DNA of 64,000 bases from Prochlorococcus sp. AG-355-I20 (GTDB taxonomy: Bacteria > Cyanobacteriota > Cyanobacteriia > PCC-6307 > Cyanobiaceae). The DNA lies in assembly GCA_003280895.1 (NCBI GenBank), contig QCDM01000004.1:1-64000 (forward strand). Reading direction: 5' to 3'. Below are positions 28,962 through 38,062 of the stretch, piece after piece (positions within the stretch are counted from its first letter, which is position 1; every line of letters starts with the position of its first letter). A model generated the notes under the pieces. That model was given only the letters and a program-made list of their open reading frames with translations. It did no database searches and was not told the origin of the DNA. A program made the translations under genes and the position numbers.

Positions 28962-29750
28962 CTATCTATATGAGCAAATAAAATTCCATTGTCTCGAAAA
29001 TGTTTTGCTCTTTCTCCAAGAATTAAATTCATTTTTTAATTTGTATGTGCATAAATTTGAAATGTCTATATTTACACTAGGAATGTTCTCACTTAAAAGT
29101 TGTCTATAGGCAGATCTTTTGAGATCAAGTTGATTTAAGTTTTGCTCTTTGAAGTTATTTGAATTACTAAAATAAAGATCTTTTTCAATTTTAGTCAAAT
29201 TTACCGTTATTTTTTTATTTTCGGCCTTTCTATAAAATTCCTTGAATGTAAATTGATCAACTAGATAATTTTCCTTAGAAATAGCTGGTCCTATAGCAAC
29301 AAGTAAGTCATCTCTAGAAGTCCCAAATTTATCGAAAATTTTAACTAGATTTTTTATTATTTTTTTTTCTAAGCCTTTTCTTCCACAATGTAAGGCTGCT
29401 ACAGTCCTTGTCCTTTTATCTGCAAAAAATATTGGCATACAATCAGCTGTGTAAATCCATAAGTTTTGATTGCATTTATTGCCAAAAAGACCATCTGCAT
29501 CAGTCTTATTGCCTTCCTGCGAAAGTGATCCATGGATTATCACATTACTGTGAATTTGATTGGAAACACAATTTATGCAATTTTCATTAAAATGATTTCC
29601 CAATAATTGAAGAAATTTCTCAGAGCTAGACTTCGTAAAATATGCATGTTTGAAATTATATTGACTAAGGATAGGTGATGAATAATACTCAAATTTTTTA
29701 TTCTGAATAAAAAATTCAGCTTTTGAGAAATATATTTCTTTATAGGGAAT
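28962..29750 (-). CDS. pgeF: Laccase-domain (PgeF/YfiH) protein, probable ATT start
   Basis: Family of purine nucleoside phosphorylase-like/peptidoglycan-editing proteins. The conserved core shows 'DADGLFGNKCNQNLWIYTADCMPIFFADKRTRTVAALHCGRKG', with the metal-site Cys and His residues. A start at TTG 29603 would cut off 'YNFKHAYFTKSSSEKFLQLL', which belongs to the family N-terminus ('HAxFT'). The frame is open back to the TAA at 29781-29783 and holds no ATG, GTG or other TTG upstream. ATT at 29748-29750 has AGGAG 8 bases before it (262 residues); ATT at 29706-29708 is an alternative. The upstream Tab2 gene ends at 29773. Confidence 0.75.
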   Translation of the reverse strand: MPYKEIYFSKAEFFIQNKKFEYYSSPILSQYNFKHAYFTKSSSEKFLQLLGNHFNENCINCVSNQIHSNVIIHGSLSQEGNKTDADGLFGNKCNQNLWIYTADCMPIFFADKRTRTVAALHCGRKGLEKKIIKNLVKIFDKFGTSRDDLLVAIGPAISKENYLVDQFTFKEFYRKAENKKITVNLTKIEKDLYFSNSNNFKEQNLNQLDLKRSAYRQLLSENIPSVNIDISNLCTYKLKNEFNSWRKSKTFSRQWNFICSYR

Positions 29751-29772
29751 AGTTCCTGCTCCTAAGCTGAAT

Positions 29773-30678
29773 TTATGAAATTAATTCAATATCTCTCAAG
29801 ATCCAGAATCCTGCAAATTTTTCGATATAGGGCGTTGACTGTATAGAAATAAATTGATAATCAAAAGATTTTTTTTTATTCTCTAAAAATTTTGTACTCA
29901 AAATGTTTGCGTCTTTTTCTGGTAAATCAGTTACAAGCCACTTATCGTCTTCTGAAGCTTCCAGTATGAGTTGGTTCTTATTGATAACTAATTTAATAGG
30001 TTCTAAACCACTGAACCATGCAGAAAGTGCTAAGGATCTATCTTTGCTAAAAAGTCTTAATCCAGGAACTAAGTAATTATCATCTAAATCTTGCTGAATT
30101 GGGAAAATATCTCCAAATTCTATAGGCCAATTTTCTGCTGATTTTAATTCGCTAATCGATATTTCAGAAATAGTTAAAGCATCGCCCCTTACTGCTTCTG
30201 GCAGGGGTTGAGGAGAATTTTCCATTTTAGAAGTAAAAGTAGGGGCTAATACGCCTCTTACATAACCTTTTTCCTTTGGATAAATCTCTTTTTCAAGAAA
30301 TTCTATTCTATCTAATAAATCGTAAGTTCTCCTGCTTACTATAGCCTCAATACTTAGGGCCTCCAGAGATTTCTTAATGATCGATTTCATTGACGATCTC
30401 CAGAATCTAACGATTGAAGGTTTCCCCCAACCTTGTTTATTTGCTTCATTTATTGCTTCATTAAGTGACTTTGTAAGCCATGCTGAATTAACTTCACTGG
30501 CAGGGCATTTTTTATTCCAAAGAAAAATACCTTCTGTCTTATAACTTCTTGTAGAGCAAATAATTAACTCCCACCTTTTTTTTCCATTTGATTCAATAAT
30601 TGGTCTTGAGTAAAAGTCTAATTCCCAATCTGAAATTTTTAATTTAAGACTAGACTCCATTTCTTTATTGATCTTCAT
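29773..30678 (-). CDS. Tab2/Atab2-type RNA-binding protein (DUF1092)
   Basis: The 301 residues start with 'LKISDWELDFYSRPIIESNGKKRWELIICS', the family signature, and continue with 'GWGKPSIVRFWRSSMKSIIKKSLEAL' and 'PQPLPEAVRGDALTISEISISEL'. Chloroplast Tab2/Atab2 relatives bind the psaB leader and aid photosystem I translation; this role in cyanobacteria is inferred. The start overlaps the end of the S1-domain protein gene by 14 bp, so both are probably translated together. Confidence 0.87.
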   Translation of the reverse strand: MKINKEMESSLKLKISDWELDFYSRPIIESNGKKRWELIICSTRSYKTEGIFLWNKKCPASEVNSAWLTKSLNEAINEANKQGWGKPSIVRFWRSSMKSIIKKSLEALSIEAIVSRRTYDLLDRIEFLEKEIYPKEKGYVRGVLAPTFTSKMENSPQPLPEAVRGDALTISEISISELKSAENWPIEFGDIFPIQQDLDDNYLVPGLRLFSKDRSLALSAWFSGLEPIKLVINKNQLILEASEDDKWLVTDLPEKDANILSTKFLENKKKSFDYQFISIQSTPYIEKFAGFWILRDIELIS

Positions 30679-31891
30679 TTATCGTGTTCTTTTTATCAAA
30701 GAGTGCTTTAGTTTTTAGAGCTCTCTCTGCGGCTTCTTGCATAACCTTATGCTTATCAATAATTAATTCTCCCGCAGAGTTTTCTAGGAGTGCTGTATTA
30801 AGACCAATACGACCTTTTTCGAGGTCAATTTCAGATATTAAAGCTTTTATAATTTCCCCTTCTCTAAAAACTTCTCTTAATGAACGAATCGATCCATTTG
30901 TTAGTGAGGACTGATGAAGAAGTCCACTAGCTCCGCCTAAATCAATAAAAAAGCCATATGGTTTTACAGCTAAAACTTCTCCTTCAATTAGTTGACCCAA
31001 TTCTAGACTTATAAGTTTAGAGACTAATGATGCCTTTTTCTCAGAAAGAACTAATTTTCTAGATTCTGGATTCACTTCAAGAAATGCTACTTTTAGAGTT
31101 TTACCAACAAATGATTGATAATCTTGACCATCTTCAAGTTGAGATCTTGGGATAAATCCTCTTAATCCATCTACATCACAAGTAAGCCCACCTCTGTTAA
31201 ATCCATTAACTAAAACGTTAATTAATTCTCCATTTTTTGCAGAACTAGATACTTTCTCCCAACTTTGCCTGAGAATTAATGCCCGAGCGCTTACTGTTAC
31301 CATTCCATCAGCATTTTGTTCTTTGATAACTAAGACTTCCATTTCTAGGCCTATAGAAAACTTTTCTTTAAAGTTAGTTATTACACCCAAACCACATTCT
31401 TTTTTGGGCATATAACCAGGTGCTTTGCCACCAATATCAACATATAATCCATCACTTTCGATTGCTATAACCTTACCTGAAATTGTTTCTCCAGTAGCCC
31501 CAATTGGCTCATTTGCATTTAAAGCCTCCAAAAAAGCACTTTCATCAAAATCGAATTCATCGACTGTTCTTTCAAATTGATAATTTTTGTTCTGCTCAGG
31601 AAAATTAAGAGGTCTATTTAAATCTTGTTGAGTTAAATCTCGTTTAGGAATATCAAAATCCATGGCCTTTTCATTATTGTCCTCAATTCCTTTTACTGAA
31701 TCATCTTTAATGATCTGAGGTTTAATTGCAATATTTTCTTTTTGAATGAATTCTTGCGAATTGGTTAGCTCATCATGTATTTCATTAGATTTTTTTTGAG
31801 AATCTTTCTTGCTTATGTGAAGTACCTGCAGAGGTTTTTTATTGCCCTTTGGTTGGATATTATCTTGGGCATTTTTATTACTGACTCCCAT
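30665..31891 (-). CDS. Ribosomal protein S1 homologue with three S1 domains
   Basis: The 408 residues have a polar, low-complexity N-terminus of about 125 residues. Three S1 RNA-binding domains follow: 'GETISGKVIAIESDGLYVDIGGKAPGYMPKKEC' near 133, 'GELINVLVNGFNRGGLTCDVDGLRGFIPRSQL' near 215 and 'GQLIEGEVLAVKPYGFFIDLGGASGLLHQSSL' near 300. This architecture is that of the second cyanobacterial S1 protein (rps1b/nbp1); which of the two paralogues it is remains a judgement. Tab2 follows with overlap, pointing to a translation-related operon. Confidence 0.9.
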   Translation of the reverse strand: MGVSNKNAQDNIQPKGNKKPLQVLHISKKDSQKKSNEIHDELTNSQEFIQKENIAIKPQIIKDDSVKGIEDNNEKAMDFDIPKRDLTQQDLNRPLNFPEQNKNYQFERTVDEFDFDESAFLEALNANEPIGATGETISGKVIAIESDGLYVDIGGKAPGYMPKKECGLGVITNFKEKFSIGLEMEVLVIKEQNADGMVTVSARALILRQSWEKVSSSAKNGELINVLVNGFNRGGLTCDVDGLRGFIPRSQLEDGQDYQSFVGKTLKVAFLEVNPESRKLVLSEKKASLVSKLISLELGQLIEGEVLAVKPYGFFIDLGGASGLLHQSSLTNGSIRSLREVFREGEIIKALISEIDLEKGRIGLNTALLENSAGELIIDKHKVMQEAAERALKTKALFDKKNTINEDQ

Positions 31892-31957
31892 CGTAGGTAA
31901 AATAAGAATAATTAATTATTAACATACTCTAAATGTTAGTACTCAAAATTAAAATTA

Positions 31958-32752
31958 ATGAACTTTAAACCAATTCCTAATAAATTTGAATATTTAAATT
32001 GGCAAGAAATTGAGAGTATTGCAAAAGAAAAAAGATCAACGGTGATTTGGCCATTCGGAGCTGTTGAGCAACATGGACCGCATTTGCCTCTTGCTACAGA
32101 TAGTATTTTTGTTGATGAAATCATTAGTGAAGTTTTAAAATTATTCTCTGCCGATATCCCATTAAAAAAACTTCCAACTCAATATATTGGTTTTTCTCCA
32201 GAACATAAGGGATTTGCCGGGACAATTTCACTTTCCTCAAATTTAATAACTTCAATGATTAAGGAAGTCGGAGGTCAATTATCTGAAATGGGCTTTAAAA
32301 GATTGATATTGATTAATGGACATGGAGGTCAAATCTCACTACTAAATACAGCGGCAAGAGAGCTAAGAAGTTTCTCACCAAGGATGGCAGTTTTCCCTTG
32401 TTTCTTATGGAGTGGTGTTAATGGATTAAGCGAATTATTAACAAAAACTGAGATCGAGGATGGCCTTCATGCTTCTTTAGCTGAAACAAGTTTGATGCTC
32501 GCTTTAAAACCAGAATTAGTAGGAGATGAACGCCCAAATGAAGGCTTTAAAGGTAAGATCCCAGAAGGCTGGAGTCTAGAGGGAAATGCACCTACTGCTT
32601 GGCTTACTGACGACTTCAGTAAGTCAGGTGTTATAGGTGATAGTAGAGGAGCAAATGAGTCTTTAGGAAAAAATTTAAAGGGATTATTGATTAATCATTG
32701 GTTCAAACTGATTACGAATCTGATGCAATCAGATTGGCCAAACAATTCCTAA
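31958..32752 (+). CDS. Creatininase-family amidohydrolase
   Basis: The 264 residues carry the family's metal motif 'VIWPFGAVEQHGPHLPLATDSIFVDEII' (Glu, His, Asp), 'GFSPEHKGFAGTISLSSNL' and 'RLILINGHGGQISLLNTAARELR'. These are metal-dependent amidohydrolases acting on creatinine, formamides or, in MftE, a peptide; the substrate here is unknown. It stands alone with a 66-bp spacer to the divergent S1 gene and 84 bp before ado. Confidence 0.9.
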   Translation: MNFKPIPNKFEYLNWQEIESIAKEKRSTVIWPFGAVEQHGPHLPLATDSIFVDEIISEVLKLFSADIPLKKLPTQYIGFSPEHKGFAGTISLSSNLITSMIKEVGGQLSEMGFKRLILINGHGGQISLLNTAARELRSFSPRMAVFPCFLWSGVNGLSELLTKTEIEDGLHASLAETSLMLALKPELVGDERPNEGFKGKIPEGWSLEGNAPTAWLTDDFSKSGVIGDSRGANESLGKNLKGLLINHWFKLITNLMQSDWPNNS

Positions 32753-32818
32753 ATAGGTTTAAGTAAAAAATGTGACTTAACAATTGAAACTATTTTCATG
32801 ATATTTAAATAAACTCTC

Positions 32819-32832
32819 TATAATCGTATAAT
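32819..32832 (+). promoter_or_regulatory. Overlapping TATAAT boxes before ado
   Basis: Two perfect TATAAT -10 boxes occur at 32819-32824 and 32827-32832. Transcription would start near 32831-32840, so the ATG at 32837 lies at the message end and the internal ATG at 32864 is the better start. No strong -35 box is apparent. Confidence 0.55.
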
Positions 32833-32863
32833 ATTCATGCATAATGAGCTAAAGATTACTGAC

Positions 32864-33592
32864 ATGCAAACTCTAGAATCAAATGAAAAAACTATTGACA
32901 AATCGACTAATTCGATTTCTTTAGATTTGCCCGACTTTACTACTGATTCTTATAAGGATGCATATAGCAGAATAAATGCAATTGTTATAGAAGGAGAGCA
33001 AGAGGCTCACGATAATTACATTTCAATAGCAACTTTAATTCCAAATGAGTTAGAGGAATTAACTAAATTGGCAAGAATGGAAATGAAGCATAAAAAAGGC
33101 TTTACTGCATGTGGAAGGAATTTAGGTGTAGTAGCTGATATGGAATTTGCTAAAAAATTCTTTTCTAAATTACATGGCAATTTTCAAGTTGCTCTTGAAA
33201 AAGGAAATTTAACAACATGTCTTTTAATTCAAGCTATCTTAATCGAAGCATTTGCAATCTCCGCTTATAACGTTTACATAAGAGTTGCTGATCCTTTTGC
33301 AAAAAAAATAACAGAGGGAGTGGTTAAAGATGAATATCTTCATTTAAATTACGGTCAAGAGTGGCTTAAAGAGAATCTATCAACTTGTAAAGAGGAATTA
33401 ATGGAAGCTAATAAGGTTAATCTTCCGTTGATTAAAAAGATGTTAGATGAAGTGGCAGATGACGCATCAGTTTTAGCTATGGACAGAGAAGAATTAATGG
33501 AAGAATTTATGATTGCTTATCAAGATACATTGATGGAAATAGGTCTAGATAATAGAGAAATTGCAAGAATGGCTATGGCAGCTATCGTCTGA
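32864..33592 (+). CDS. ado: Aldehyde-deformylating oxygenase (alkane synthase)
   Basis: Di-iron ferritin-like enzyme converting long-chain aldehydes to alkanes and formate. The chosen ATG at 32864 starts 'MQTLESNEK' (242 residues); an ATG at 32837 adds nine. Ligand helices 'VIEGEQEAHDNY', 'KLARMEMKHKKGF', 'LIQAILIEAFAISAYNVYI' and 'VVKDEYLHLNYGQEWL' carry the Glu and His iron ligands. It pairs with aar, 107 bp downstream, which supplies the aldehyde. Its hairpin-rich 3' spacer may separate their expression. Confidence 0.97.
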   Translation: MQTLESNEKTIDKSTNSISLDLPDFTTDSYKDAYSRINAIVIEGEQEAHDNYISIATLIPNELEELTKLARMEMKHKKGFTACGRNLGVVADMEFAKKFFSKLHGNFQVALEKGNLTTCLLIQAILIEAFAISAYNVYIRVADPFAKKITEGVVKDEYLHLNYGQEWLKENLSTCKEELMEANKVNLPLIKKMLDEVADDASVLAMDREELMEEFMIAYQDTLMEIGLDNREIARMAMAAIV

Positions 33593-33611
33593 TTACATTT
33601 CAAATTAGTTA

Positions 33612-33635
33612 AGGATTTAATAATTAATCAATCCT
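33612..33635 (+). terminator. Hairpin between ado and aar
   Basis: AGGATT (33612-33617) and AATCCT (33630-33635) form a 6-bp stem with a 12-base AT loop, 19 bases after the ado stop; only a short T run follows. It is a weak terminator or a 3'-end-stabilising hairpin. Confidence 0.4.
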
Positions 33636-33699
33636 ATTTAAGTTGTTACCTCTGTGCTATTGTTCATAACATCGTATAGAAACCATTTATAAATTTTAA

Positions 33700-34740
33700 A
33701 TGTTTGGGTTAATAGGCCACTCAACCAGTTTTGAAGATGCAAAAAGAAAAGCTTCTGTGCTAGGCTTTGATCATATTGCTGATGGGGACTTGGATGTTTG
33801 GTGTACTGCTCCCCCTCAGCTTGTTGAAAATGTAGAAGTTAAGAGTGCTACTGGAATATCTATTGAAGGTTCTTATATAGATTCGTGCTTTGTTCCTGAA
33901 ATGCTTTCTAGGTTTAAAACAGCTAGAAGAAAAGTACTTAATGCTATGGAACTAGCTCAGAAAAAAGGGATTAACATTACGGCTTTAGGAGGATTTACTT
34001 CTATTATTTTTGAGAATTTTAACCTTCTACAGCATAAACAAATTAGAAATACTTCATTAGAGTGGGAAAGGTTTACTACTGGCAATACTCATACCGCCTG
34101 GGTTATTTGTAAGCAACTAGAAATAAATGCGCCTCTCATTGGGATAGACCTTAAAAAAGCAACTGTTGCTGTAATTGGTGCTACAGGTGATATTGGTAGT
34201 GCTGTGTGTAGATGGCTTATCAATAAAACTGGGATTTCAGAACTTCTTATGGTAGCAAGACAACAAGGACCACTAGCGCTGTTACAAAAAGAATTAGATG
34301 GTGGCACCGTAATAAGCTTAAATGAGGCATTGCCTCAGGCGGATATTGTTGTATGGGTTGCAAGTATGCCTAAAACTATTGAAATTGATACCGATAACTT
34401 AAAAAAACCATGTTTAATGATTGATGGCGGATACCCCAAAAATCTTGATGAGAAATTTCAGGGTGAAAATATTCATGTTTTAAAAGGAGGAATAGTGGAG
34501 TTTTTCAATGATATTGGTTGGAATATGATGGAACTTGCGGAAATGCAAAACCCTCAGCGAGAGATGTTTGCTTGCTTTGCAGAAGCTATGATTTTAGAAT
34601 TTGAAAAGTGCCATACAAACTTTAGTTGGGGAAGAAATAACATTTCCCTTGAAAAGATGGAGTTTATTGGAGCAGCTTCTTTAAAGCATGGATTTTCTGC
34701 GATTGGACTTGATAAGCAGCCTAAAGTATTAACTGTATAA
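33700..34740 (+). CDS. aar: Long-chain acyl-ACP reductase
   Basis: NADPH-dependent reduction of acyl-ACP to the fatty aldehyde used by ado. The 346 residues begin '[35 protein letters not shown]'. The Rossmann motif '[23 protein letters not shown]' is near residue 155 and the catalytic Cys is in the N-terminal half ('VICKQLE' near 137). It is followed 3 bp after its stop by accA, so fatty acid initiation and alkane synthesis share the transcript. Confidence 0.97.
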   Translation: MFGLIGHSTSFEDAKRKASVLGFDHIADGDLDVWCTAPPQLVENVEVKSATGISIEGSYIDSCFVPEMLSRFKTARRKVLNAMELAQKKGINITALGGFTSIIFENFNLLQHKQIRNTSLEWERFTTGNTHTAWVICKQLEINAPLIGIDLKKATVAVIGATGDIGSAVCRWLINKTGISELLMVARQQGPLALLQKELDGGTVISLNEALPQADIVVWVASMPKTIEIDTDNLKKPCLMIDGGYPKNLDEKFQGENIHVLKGGIVEFFNDIGWNMMELAEMQNPQREMFACFAEAMILEFEKCHTNFSWGRNNISLEKMEFIGAASLKHGFSAIGLDKQPKVLTV

Positions 34741-34743
34741 ATT

Positions 34744-35751
34744 ATGGCTAAACGTTACCTCCTTGATTTTGAAAAGCCTCTTGTTGAACTTGAGAAGCAG
34801 ATAGAGCAAATTAAAGAATTAGCTCGAGATTCAGAAGTAGATGTTAGTCAACAGCTTCTGCAGCTTGAAACCTTAGCTACTAGGAGAAGAGAAGAAATAT
34901 TTAAATCTCTGACACCTGCTCAAAAGATTCAGGTAGCAAGACATCCTCAAAGACCTAGTACTTTGGATTTTGTCCAAATGTTTTGTGATGACTGGATCGA
35001 ATTACATGGAGACAGAAATGGTGGTGATGATATGGCACTAATTGGGGGTATAGGTACGATAAATAATAGACCGGTGTTGATGTTAGGGCATCAGAAAGGA
35101 AGGGACACAAAAGAAAATGTAGTAAGAAACTTTGGGATGGCAAAACCAGGAGGTTACAGAAAAGCTCTTAGATTAATGCAGCATGCAAATAGATTCTCTT
35201 TGCCAATTCTTACATTTATTGATACTCCTGGAGCTTATGCTGGTTTAAAAGCTGAAGAACAAGGTCAAGGTGAAGCTATTGCAAGAAACCTTCGAGAGAT
35301 GTTTGGGTTGAAAGTTCCAATTGTGGCTACTGTCATTGGAGAAGGAGGTTCAGGCGGTGCTCTTGGGATAGGTGTTGCCGATAAGTTACTAATGTTTGAA
35401 CACAGTGTTTACACAGTTGCGAGTCCGGAAGCATGTGCATCAATTTTGTGGAGGGATGCTGCGAAGGCACCAGAAGCTGCATCAGCACTTAAAATTACAG
35501 GTAAAGATTTACTTAAATTAGGTATAATAGATGAGGTATTGCCAGAACCCTCTGGTGGGAATAATTGGGCTCCTTTAGATGCTGGTATCACACTAAAAGA
35601 GGCTATTGAGAGACATCTTAATGCTTTACTGCAAATGACTGAAGACGAATTAATTGAGGAAAGATACAAAAAGTTTAGGGTTTTAGGTAAATTTATCGAA
35701 GCAAATAATATTGAAGAGATTTATAGTGAAGTCACCCAAAAAACTGAATAA
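34744..35751 (+). CDS. accA: Acetyl-CoA carboxylase carboxyltransferase alpha subunit
   Basis: Carboxyl transfer half of acetyl-CoA carboxylase for fatty acid synthesis. The 335 residues include '[10 protein letters not shown]'-like '[26 protein letters not shown]', '[34 protein letters not shown]' and '[27 protein letters not shown]'. Further on is '[16 protein letters not shown]' forming the oxyanion loops. The beta subunit is elsewhere. The next SDR gene overlaps its end. Confidence 0.97.
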   Translation: MAKRYLLDFEKPLVELEKQIEQIKELARDSEVDVSQQLLQLETLATRRREEIFKSLTPAQKIQVARHPQRPSTLDFVQMFCDDWIELHGDRNGGDDMALIGGIGTINNRPVLMLGHQKGRDTKENVVRNFGMAKPGGYRKALRLMQHANRFSLPILTFIDTPGAYAGLKAEEQGQGEAIARNLREMFGLKVPIVATVIGEGGSGGALGIGVADKLLMFEHSVYTVASPEACASILWRDAAKAPEAASALKITGKDLLKLGIIDEVLPEPSGGNNWAPLDAGITLKEAIERHLNALLQMTEDELIEERYKKFRVLGKFIEANNIEEIYSEVTQKTE

Positions 35752-36460
35752 CTTGAAACTAGCTTTTATAACGGGCGCTACGAAAGGTATTGGTAGATCT
35801 ACCGCAATTACTTTTGCCAATGCTGGCTGGGATTTAATTTTACTCTCCAGGAATATGGATTTAATGGAGAAACTAAAGAGCGAACTGTTGACAACTAAAT
35901 CAAAAATTAACCTAGTAAAATGTGATTTATCTAATTCTTTAGAAATAGAGCCTTGTATTAGAGATGCAATTGAGAAGTACGGGTGCCCTTCAGTATTGAT
36001 AAATAATGCCGGTTGTGCATTTAATGGTCCTTTAGTTGAAATGAAATTAGGTCAATGGGAACAAACTATTCAAATAAACCTCACAAGTGTTTTTCAAATT
36101 TGTAGTTCCATAGTCCCTCAAATGAGAAAAAATGGTGGTTTAGTTATTAATGTTAGTAGTCATGCCTCTTATAATGCATTTCCCCAATGGGGAGCATATT
36201 GTATTTCAAAGTCCGCACTAGCTATGTTTACTAAATGCTTGAGGGAAGAGGAGAGATCTAATTCAATAAGAGCCTGCACAATAACTCTTGGTTCAGTAAA
36301 TACTCCTCTTTGGGACTCAGAATCTATCAATGCAGATTTCGATAGAACTTCTATGCTCTCCTCAATCGAAGTATCAGATACTATTCTCTATATGGCTCAA
36401 CAACCTGAATCACAACTAATTGAAGACTTAACTTTAATGCCCTCTGGAGGAGCTTTTTAA
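35726..36460 (+). CDS. Short-chain dehydrogenase/reductase
   Basis: Classical SDR with '[32 protein letters not shown]' (TGxxxGxG cofactor motif), '[16 protein letters not shown]' (NNAG), the catalytic Ser in '[16 protein letters not shown]', and '[13 protein letters not shown]' (YxxxK). The start is ambiguous: TTG 35711, GTG 35726 (chosen, modest ribosome site) or TTG 35753 just past the accA stop. Its conserved place behind aar-accA suggests a lipid-related role, but the substrate is unknown. Confidence 0.88.
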   Translation: MKSPKKLNNLKLAFITGATKGIGRSTAITFANAGWDLILLSRNMDLMEKLKSELLTTKSKINLVKCDLSNSLEIEPCIRDAIEKYGCPSVLINNAGCAFNGPLVEMKLGQWEQTIQINLTSVFQICSSIVPQMRKNGGLVINVSSHASYNAFPQWGAYCISKSALAMFTKCLREEERSNSIRACTITLGSVNTPLWDSESINADFDRTSMLSSIEVSDTILYMAQQPESQLIEDLTLMPSGGAF

Positions 36461-36613
36461 ACATCCTATTTCTTTTCTTTATCCTTAAAAAGTGATTTTT
36501 TTTAGGGCTAAGCGAACCCGATTAAACAAGAGAATGTGATATAGTGTATAAGCAATTAAGCTTTAGGAAGATACAGTTAATTAAGTTGCGTACAACTTTC
36601 TGCCAAGAATTTT

Positions 36614-37354
36614 ATGACCTCTACATTACCCAACGATAATATTAGAAACTTTGACGACCAGATTACTAATAAATTAATCTCCGAAATTATAAGAGACAGG
36701 ATTAAGAATTCTGGAACAAGATTTAGTGCTAACGATAATATTTCTGATTTTATAAATCCTGGAGAATTAGAAATTTTAGAAAAAGAAGTAGCCTCAAGAG
36801 TTAAAGACTTACTAAAGTCCCTCGTAATTGATGTTGAAAATGATCATAATACTCAAGAAACTGCTGAAAGAGTTTCAAAAATGTATCTAAATGAAGTTTT
36901 CAAAGGCAGATATCACGAACAACCTAAAGTTACAAGTTTCCCTAATGACAAGAATCTTGATGAAATTTATACAGTTGGTCCAATTTCAGTTAGATCTGCA
37001 TGTTCACATCACTTAGTCCCAATTCTAGGAGAGTGTTGGATAGGAATTAAACCTGGAAATAAAGTCATAGGACTTTCAAAATTTGCGAGAGTTGCTGATT
37101 GGGTTTTTTCAAGACCTCATATTCAGGAAGAAGCAGTAATGATCCTTGCAGATGAAATAGAAAAACTGTGTGAACCTAAAGGTTTAGGCATTATTGTAAA
37201 GGCCCAACATTATTGTATGAAGTGGAGGGGAGTTAAAGAACCAAATACAAGTATGATTAATTCTGTGGTTAGAGGCGATTTTAGGCACGATTTAAGTTTA
37301 AAACAAGAATTTTTTGAGCTTGTAAAACAGCAATCCGCTACTAATAATTACTAA
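36614..37354 (+). CDS. folE: GTP cyclohydrolase I
   Basis: First step of tetrahydrofolate/pterin synthesis. The 246 residues carry 'VENDHNTQETAERVSKMYLNEVFKGRY', the zinc and active-site 'ISVRSACSHHLVPILGECWIGIKPG' (Cys and paired His), 'GLSKFARVADWVFSRPHIQEE' and 'GIIVKAQHYCMKWRGVKE' with the third zinc Cys. The C-terminus overlaps the convergent trpF by 4 bp. The 153-bp leader has a possible terminator for the upstream gene (CCTTAAAAA/TTTTTTTTAGG around 36482-36505). Confidence 0.96.
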   Translation: MTSTLPNDNIRNFDDQITNKLISEIIRDRIKNSGTRFSANDNISDFINPGELEILEKEVASRVKDLLKSLVIDVENDHNTQETAERVSKMYLNEVFKGRYHEQPKVTSFPNDKNLDEIYTVGPISVRSACSHHLVPILGECWIGIKPGNKVIGLSKFARVADWVFSRPHIQEEAVMILADEIEKLCEPKGLGIIVKAQHYCMKWRGVKEPNTSMINSVVRGDFRHDLSLKQEFFELVKQQSATNNY

Positions 37355-38007
37355 TTTCTTTTTAAAAACTTAAAAAGATCTTCTGTTTTTTTAATATCTT
37401 TTAAACCTGGAGATATTTCAATACTACTTGAAATATCTAATCCATCTGGTTTGAAGTCAGTCAGGATTTCATCAATCCATTCAATTGATATTCCACCTGC
37501 CAACCACCATGGTTTACTAAATTGCAAATTCTTTAAATAAATAGAATTTATTTTTTTCCCTGAACCTCCATAAGTTTCTTTATTCCAAGAATCAAGTAGT
37601 ATCGCATCAACAAAGTCCTCAAAAGGTTTTATTTTATCTATGTCCTTTTCCGTTTTTATTCTGAAGGCCTTCCATAAGCCAATATTGGGAATTTTTTCCC
37701 TTAATTTTTTGCAATAATCAATATCTTCATCTCCATGTAATTGAATGATAGTTTCACTTGGTTTTCCTAAGAAATTTTTAATAATTAAGTCTATTGGACA
37801 ATTTTGTACAACTGATACCCTCTCGATTTTGGGATACAACCTTTCTAGGGTTGTAAAAATATTTTTCTTAATTTCAGCTGATATATATCTTGGTGACTCT
37901 TCCACTGAAATAATGCCTATAGCATGCGCTCCTAATTTTGCGACTTGAAGAGCTTGTTCTTCTGAAGTTAGGCCACAAATTTTAATTAAAGTATTACTCT
38001 TGGGCAT
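37351..38007 (-). CDS. trpF: Phosphoribosylanthranilate isomerase
   Basis: Amadori rearrangement in tryptophan synthesis. The 218-residue (beta/alpha)8 protein begins 'LIKICGLTSEEQALQVAKLGAHAIGII' with the catalytic Cys and has 'IIQLHGDEDIDYCKKL'. The catalytic Asp is in 'AILLDSWNKETYGGSGKKIN', and 'WWLAGGISIEWIDEIL' and 'GLDISSSIEISPGLKDIKK' close the phosphate site. It is divergent from the S2P-type protease (55 bp) and convergent with folE. Confidence 0.95.
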   Translation of the reverse strand: MPKSNTLIKICGLTSEEQALQVAKLGAHAIGIISVEESPRYISAEIKKNIFTTLERLYPKIERVSVVQNCPIDLIIKNFLGKPSETIIQLHGDEDIDYCKKLREKIPNIGLWKAFRIKTEKDIDKIKPFEDFVDAILLDSWNKETYGGSGKKINSIYLKNLQFSKPWWLAGGISIEWIDEILTDFKPDGLDISSSIEISPGLKDIKKTEDLFKFLKRN

Positions 38008-38062
38008 ATAATTAGCCTGTATGTAAAATTAATATTATTGCTAAATATAGCGGAGATTATTT

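Noticed and set aside
31936..32124. Minus-strand 62-residue frame
   Set aside because: Antisense of the creatininase gene; no family features.
36482..36505. Terminator after the SDR gene
   Set aside because: Plausible A/T-run stem with CC/GG ends, but the pairing is mostly A-T and imperfect, so it is mentioned only under folE.
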